A program made the translations under genes and the position numbers. DNA of 64,000 nucleotides, taken from positions 8,374,967 to 8,438,966 of the forward strand of contig NC_133299.1 of NCBI RefSeq assembly GCF_005239225.2. Direction: 5' to 3'. Source of the stretch: Populus alba (lineage: Eukaryota; Streptophyta; Magnoliopsida; Malpighiales; Salicaceae). A model generated the notes under the pieces. It ran no database searches. It was given only the letters and a program-made list of their open reading frames with translations, and was not told where the DNA came from. Shown in pieces: positions 58,388 to 64,000 of the stretch (the stretch's first letter is position 1; each line of letters begins with the position of its first letter).

Positions 58388-60657
58388 TTTTGAGAGTATA
58401 AAGAGAGATCTAGATTTTTTTTTTTTTTTTTTTTGGGGAAAGTGCGGAGGGGAGGGCAATGAGAGTTTTTAAGAGGAAGGATCAACGGAGGAACCGCGAA
58501 ACAAACGTCGTTGGATGGGAATAGTTTAGCTACACTCATTTATACTGTTTGTTTATTGCATCAAATTTTTTTTTATATTTTTAAATTATTTTAATATCCT
58601 GATATTAAAATAAATTTTTTTAAAATAAAAAATACTTTTAAAAAAAAATCATTATCATAATACCAAATAAGCTCATAAATATATGTACGGATCCGAAAAT
58701 TGAATAACGTTGAAGAGAATAATGCCTTTGTTTTCCTCTCTTTTAGAAATTAGATAAAAAAAACTAAAATTAGTGAGGTGTTTATTGTTGAGTTGTTTAT
58801 ATACTCACAAAATACTATGAATGACATTATGTATTTTTCAATAATTCATTTTGATCCTTAAATTTTTATTTTGTGTGATTTATTCATAATTAAAGGCCAA
58901 TTCTATTTGAATTCTTAGTCAAATATGAAATTGAAAGAAAAATGATCAAAATAAAAAATAAGTCAAACATGGAAGACATTCCAAAGATTGCATGAAAAAT
59001 ACACTTAGGTTTTCAATCTTAAAAAATAGCATAATGTATACAATTTTGGTCCCTTAAATTTTAAAAAATCAATTATAATACACAATTTTATTAATGTTAT
59101 TTTTCAAAACCTGGTTATAGAGAGGAGAGAGGGGGATTGCCGAAATCCGGTGATATAAGAGAAAGTAATCATCCACACTATTTCCGCCTACCAAAATGGA
59201 TTTTCATTCACGGGTTTCATGAGATGAGAGGGGTTTCATAGTGGTTGTTTAGAGCCTTGATGTGGCATGAAAAACTAAATCTGAGCAGATAATGACAAAA
59301 CTAATTGGTTTATTTTTGGGTTTTGGACCTTTTTTTGTGTATCTGGAGTTGATAGAATGGTTTGTGGGTGTTGTAAATGTGTTTTTAGGTTGAAATAGCT
59401 TGAAAATTGGGTTTTTTTGGCAAAAAGACTAGTTGCTTGATTTTCCGGCAAGATCTACCTTGGCGGATGATGTGTCATTGACTTTTTTTTTTTTTTGAAA
59501 AAATAAAGGCAAACAAAAAGTCATCCTCCCCTTTTAAAAAATAAAAATAAGCTCAAGCTCGTGGGCCTAGACTTGATGGTTTGCCAACACTCATGGTCTC
59601 TGCATTTCAGTGGCTCAGGCACACTAGCCTCTTTTTGACCCTTTTTTTTAGGTTGAATATAATTTTAAAGGAAAAAATATTGAATCCAGTTGAATTTATG
59701 ATTTGGATAACGAGTTTGACGAGTTAAGCCAAAACAATTGGGCTATTTTTTTTTGTATTGTTTTTTTATTGATATAAATTTTCTTTAAATAATTTTAAAA
59801 TTTATGTTTCATGATTTTTCTTTTCTTATTTAACCTTTTTTGGATACAGATTTGTTTTATGATGTTATGTGTATTTAATTTTTGAAAAGATTATATTGAT
59901 TCATATATATTTTGTTTTTTTAATCTTTCATATACAAGAACTTTATTTTTTAAAATAAAAATATTTATTTTTAGATAATATTTGTAATAATGCAGCCTTG
60001 CATGCTATTTTTTTACTTTTATTTTATTTAATTAATTTAATACGTGTTTCTATTTTTAATATTATTTGATTAAATAAAAATAATAATTTTATTAAACAAA
60101 TTTGGTATACACAACCAGATAAATATTTTATTTTATAAAATTAGATATCTTGATCTATACTTATATTTTGATTTTTTCAATTTATTTTTTATTATTGTTA
60201 ATATTTTTTATTTATTAACATACATAGTTGTTAATTTATTTGATTATATATATGCATGAGATTTTTAGTTTACACTTAAAAAAAAAATGATGGACAAGAT
60301 TGCATTGAAAAAGCCTGTATGTATAAGTTTTTGTAAGAAAAAGAAACGTCTGACCCACGACGGAGCATATGGATCAAATGGCTAGTAAGTGTCTACAGCA
60401 AAAGAAATGGAAAAACAAATAGAAATGTATTCGACTGTAGGTAAATTTATCTTTGTGATAGTTTTGAACTTATTATTTAAAATAGAAATTACTAGTAGAT
60501 TATATTCTTTCTTTTAATTTTCATTGTCTTTGTTAAGAGGTGTTTGGAAGAATTAATTTATTTGTAATATTTTTATTATTTGACCTGATTTTATCTGTCG
60601 AAGTTAATTAATATGAATATTATATATAATAGTTGGTCAAAAAATCTACAAAATAAA
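58388..60657. other. Intergenic AT-rich DNA with repeat fragments
   Basis: A poly-T tract at about 58413-58434 lies in the LPP-gamma leader. A dispersed repeat follows at 58555-58680. About 59100-59700 is less AT-biased, with words such as 'ttttccggcaagatctacc' and 'ggcggatgatgtgtcattga'. It is probably a retroelement fragment that I cannot classify. No gene is supported. Confidence 0.4.
58555..58680. repeat. Dispersed AT-rich MITE-like repeat, copy 6
   Basis: It contains 'ttttaaattattttaatatc', 'taaaataaaaaatactttta' and an end like 'ataccaaataagctc', as in the other copies. The fit is moderate. Confidence 0.4.
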
Positions 60658-60947
60658 TGTCAAGGGTCGGGGTTCTTGATTAAAGAGATTTGAAACACTT
60701 AGAACCTTACAATGTAATTCTCAACATGATTGTATTGATGCTCAGCCTATAATTATATATTGCAGTTACATGTTCTTGTAAATGAAAGATTACAGTAATG
60801 AATATTCTTGTAAAGGAAAGATTGTAGTAATCAAAATATTTATGGATAGAATATTTGTATTAATTTATAGCATGATTTGAGGCTTGGTTATTGTTGTAGA
60901 TCATTGATAGATTTTCTCCACGCTATTACTGAAATCACTTGCAGATT
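60658..60947 (-). repeat. Candidate 3' LTR of the copia element
   Basis: This follows the polyprotein stop. On the minus strand it contains GCTATAAATTAATAC (about 60856-60870), a plausible TATA box, and it ends CTTGACA at 60658. A 32-bp tandem duplication ('ttcttgtaaa.gaaagatt', from 60773 and 60805) lies inside. The partner LTR is outside the window, so the boundaries cannot be verified. Confidence 0.35.
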
Positions 60948-63900
60948 TCATGCATCTGCAGGTTTGGTAGCATCTTCCTTAATATGCCCCTGCAAAATTG
61001 AACTTCCATCGGCAAGTCCAATTTTGGCTTGTAAAAATTCAATTCGGGTCCGAGACAATGGCTTGGTTAATAAATCTGCAAGCTGGTTTTGAGTGTGGAT
61101 GTGGTGCACATGAAGAGTACCCTTCTGAACATGATCATGCACAAAATGAAGATCAATTTGGATATGCTTCATTCTTGAGTGTTGAACCGGATTGAAAGTA
61201 AGGTGAGTTGCATCAAGATTATCACACAGCAAAGAAGGTGGGACTGACAGTGGAAATCCAAGTTCATGAAGAAGTGCAAGAAGCCATAAAGTTTTTGAAG
61301 CGTCATTGGCAAGTGCGCGATATTCAGCTTCCGTAGACGATCGAGCAACAACCCTTTATTTTTTCGAACTCCAGGAGATAAGATTGCAGCCAAGAAACGT
61401 AATGTAAGCCGATGTGGACGTGCGATCATCAATGTTGCCAGCCCAGTCAGCATCATTGTAAGTTGTTAAACATTGGGCAGCAGCTTTTTTTATGTGAATA
61501 CCATGAAAATTATTCATTTGAGATAGCGAAGGAGCCTCTTGGTGGCAGCCCAATGAGGGACCGTAGGCTTGTGCATAAATTGAGAAAGCTTATTGACTGC
61601 AAAACAAATGTCCGGACGAGTTAAGGAAAGGTATTGCAGGCTGCCAATGATCCTCCTATACTCGATGCTATCCATTGATGTTGTTCCATCCAGCAGATGA
61701 AAAGACTGAGTGGTGGATAGAGGGGTGGAAATATCCTTGGCACCAGCCATGTTTTGAGTCTCCAAGATGTCCCGGATGTACTGGTGCTCGGAGAGAAATA
61801 AAACGGTAGTAATAGGGATGACTTCAACGCCTAAGAAGTAATGAAGTAAGCCCATATCCTTCAAGGAGAACCGAGTACCAAGAGTAGTAACAACATGACC
61901 TACAAACTGAGTATCACTGCCTGTAATCACCAAATCATCAACATAAACAAGCAATAGCAGATAAGGGAGTCATGACGATAAATAAACAATGAGGAATCAG
62001 CCGTAGAATTATGGAACCTAATTTGCAAAAAGGAAGATCGCAAAGTTGAATACCACGCCCTAGGAGCCTGTTTGAGGCCATAGATAGCTTTCCTTAATCT
62101 GCATATATAATCAGGTTTTGACAAATATTTAAAACCCGGAGGCTGCTGCATATACACAGTTTCAAACAACATGCCATGTAAGAACACATTATTGACATCC
62201 ATTTATCTCAAGGACCACCCATTCATAACAACAATTTTCAACACAATTCTAATGGTTACAGGTTTAACAACAAGGCTAAAAGTTTCTTTATAATCAATCC
62301 CAGGACGCTGATTATAACCCTTTGCAATAAGTCTGGCTTTGAATTTATCAACCGATCCATCTGCCTTTCTTTTGATTCGAAAAACCCACTTACACCTTAC
62401 GGGTTTGCAGTCTTTAGAAAGAGGGATTAAATCCCATGTACCATGGCTCATAAGGGCAGTTAATTCACTGGACATGGCTGCACGCCATTCAGGATGAGAC
62501 ATGACTTGGCTCACACAAGTTGGTTTCAGGGAGGGTGGAAGGAAATGCTTGGATACAGTGTTTAATTGCTTAGGTTTGAAGATATTATTCAACGATCGGG
62601 TGGTCATAGAGTGATTACAAGTTGGGATAGTAGCAATTTGTGTTGGGCACGACAAAGGGGAAGGAGATGCAGAGGCAGTAGATGCAGGGAAAGCATGTGA
62701 ATGTGAATGAAGATGCTTAGGATGCAGATTATCAATTGACTCAAAAATAGAAAGAGATGGGTTAATACCTGGAGATGACGCCGATGAGGCAGCAACAGTG
62801 TCCAAACTCGTTAATGGCTCCAATGGTGGGGTGGAAATCGGCAAAGATGGCGTAGGAACGAGAGAAGCAGGGGAAGAAATTTCAGGAGATGAAACGGGTT
62901 TGAGAAATAGATGGGTATATTCAGGTGGGCGGTTGTTTGATGGATGGCCGGGTGGGTTAATTTTTGAACCTAGACTCCGAGTTTCATCAAACAGGACATG
63001 TTTGGACAAATAAATTCGAGCAGTTAAGGGTTCAATGCATTTGTAGGCATTATGAGTTTGTGAATATCCTATAAAGACACAGGGAGTGGACTTAGGCTGC
63101 AACTTATGGGTGTTATACAGTTTAGTGAGAGGGTAGCATAAAAATCCAAATTTCTGTAATTTAAGATAATTTGGTTGTTGACGAAAAAGCACTTCAAATG
63201 GGGATTTATTTTGAAGGAGAGGAGTGGGATGGCGATTTATAAGATAAGCAGCAGTTTGAAATGCATGAGGCCAATAATAAAGAGAAAATGAGGCATCATA
63301 AAGCAAGGTAAGACCTGTTTCGACAAGATGACGATGGCGTCTTTCAGCAACACCATTTTGTTGGGGAGTATGGGGAGCAATAGTGTAATGACTTATACCA
63401 TGATTTGACAAGTAAGTTTTCAAACTTAGAAATTCACCACCATTATCGGAGTACAAGGCTTTGATGGTGGACTGAAATCGTTTTTCCACCAGTATTTTGA
63501 ATTGGGGAAAAATGTTGGAGACCTGAGATTTTGCAGACATTGGATAAAACCACATATATTTGGTATAATGGTCCACAAAAAGAAGATAATACCGTGCACC
63601 ACAAATCCCAGTAATGTGAGCAGGACCCCAAACATCAATGTATATAATGTCAAGTGGAGAGTGACTTTGAAAACTTGTAGAGCCAAAAGGTTGTTTATGC
63701 GCTTTATTTGTGGAACAAGAAGTACATAAAGATGAAATTTTTTTTGTGGAAACAGGAAGGGATAATTGATTGACAAGATGTTGAACAAGTTTGATTGAAG
63801 GGTGTCCAAGACGTTTGTGCCACCCATCAAGTGAAGTCCGTTCATGCACATAAGCAACTTTTTTTTGGAGTGGGAGAAGCCATCAAGGAGTTTGGAAAAA

Positions 63901-64000
63901 CGTATACGCCATTTTCATAAGCACCTCTTAGAAGTATTGCCCTCGTGGTTTTGTCCTTCATAAGAAAAAAGAATGGATGAAGTTCAAGAAAAACATTATT
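60948..64000 (-). mobile_element. Ty1/copia retrotransposon, 3' part, defective
   Basis: Reading leftwards from the right edge: a GAG-pre-integrase zinc-binding segment (HKRLGHPSIKLVQHL, later CTSC); the integrase core with D, D, E seen in DIIYIDVWGP, ALYSDNGGEF and QQNGVAERR; a Ser/Pro-rich linker; the reverse transcriptase from KWVFRIKRKADGS; the YVDDL catalytic box (about 61945); and RNase H, ending after ADLLTKPLS at 60948. The order integrase before reverse transcriptase defines copia. The frame is broken by stops at 62203-62205 and 61356-61358 and by frameshifts near 61960 and 61520. Gag and protease lie beyond position 64000. The element is dead, and the host genes show no link with it. 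Confidence 0.92.
62203..63849 (-). pseudogene. Copia integrase and start of reverse transcriptase
   Basis: The longest open piece of the element has 548 codons. It holds the complete integrase core and a linker rich in Ser, Pro and Thr (about residues 300-420). The first reverse transcriptase block follows (KPVRCKWVFRIK, KFKARLIAKGYNQ, GIDYKETFS), before a stop after WSLR. The next frame, starting at 62202, continues the family pattern directly after the stop (DVNNVFLHG), so this end is a point change, not a deletion. The first residues of this frame are not a real start; upstream coding sequence lies beyond the window edge. Confidence 0.85.

Noticed and set aside
58388..58459. N-terminal extension of LPP-gamma starting MPSPPHFPQKKKKKKS
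   Set aside because: The Lys run is encoded by a poly-A tract in the leader, and the family starts at the downstream Met.
62798..63729. Plus-strand frames opposite the copia element
   Set aside because: Antisense shadows of the integrase and linker.

Overview
This is a nuclear window from a woody eudicot, most likely Populus or another Salicaceae (inference). The genes have many introns with GT-AG junctions. The intergenic DNA is very AT-rich and full of decayed transposons. One gene is a clear IRX9-type GT43 xylan gene, and the dispersed repeats resemble families I associate with poplar. No bacterial, organellar or CRISPR features were seen.

Layout. 1-8800: repeat-rich flank with a degenerate tandem array (1-900), a complete hAT element with 8-bp target duplication nested in an older repeat (2093-3403), and a 5'-truncated LINE remnant (about 5640-6720). 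8830-10362: intronless PPR gene (+). 13333-16785: six-exon alpha/beta hydrolase (+). 17290-17640: Ty3/gypsy gag remnant (-). 19667-22360: IQD2-type calmodulin-binding protein, five exons (-). About 23990-28135: two diverged direct repeats around a non-coding core, read as a non-autonomous LTR element. 28136-35139: gene-poor. 35140-37108: IRX9 (GT43), three exons (-), with a TATA box. 37265-42550: gene-poor, with a 285-bp TRIM element (41464-41748) flanked by a 5-bp duplication. 42552-44061: eEF1A gene copy (-) broken by a 34-bp tandem duplication and further indels. 45485-45721: PIF/Harbinger nuclease remnant (-). 47501-53739: importin alpha-9, eleven exons (-). 57719-58387: LPP-gamma/dolichyldiphosphatase-like PAP2 enzyme, single exon (-). 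60658-64000: 3' part of a defective Ty1/copia element (-), continuing past the right edge.

The genes are not an operon or a cluster acting in one pathway. Their main shared signal is microsynteny: IQD2, IMPA-9 and LPP-gamma, and probably the hydrolase, match loci that I recall as close neighbours at the top of Arabidopsis chromosome 5 (At5g02970 to At5g03080). IRX9 and the broken eEF1A copy sit inside this block.

Exon boundaries were set by hand from splice signals and reading-frame continuity. All four multi-exon models close in frame and give family-typical lengths (521, 475, 356 and 519 residues). I found no convincing undescribed system. The most noteworthy items are the non-coding LTR element with its CTCCAT-rich core, the TRIM and hAT elements with intact target duplications, the broken eEF1A copy, and an exon-like block at 55481-55739 on the strand opposite to both neighbours.
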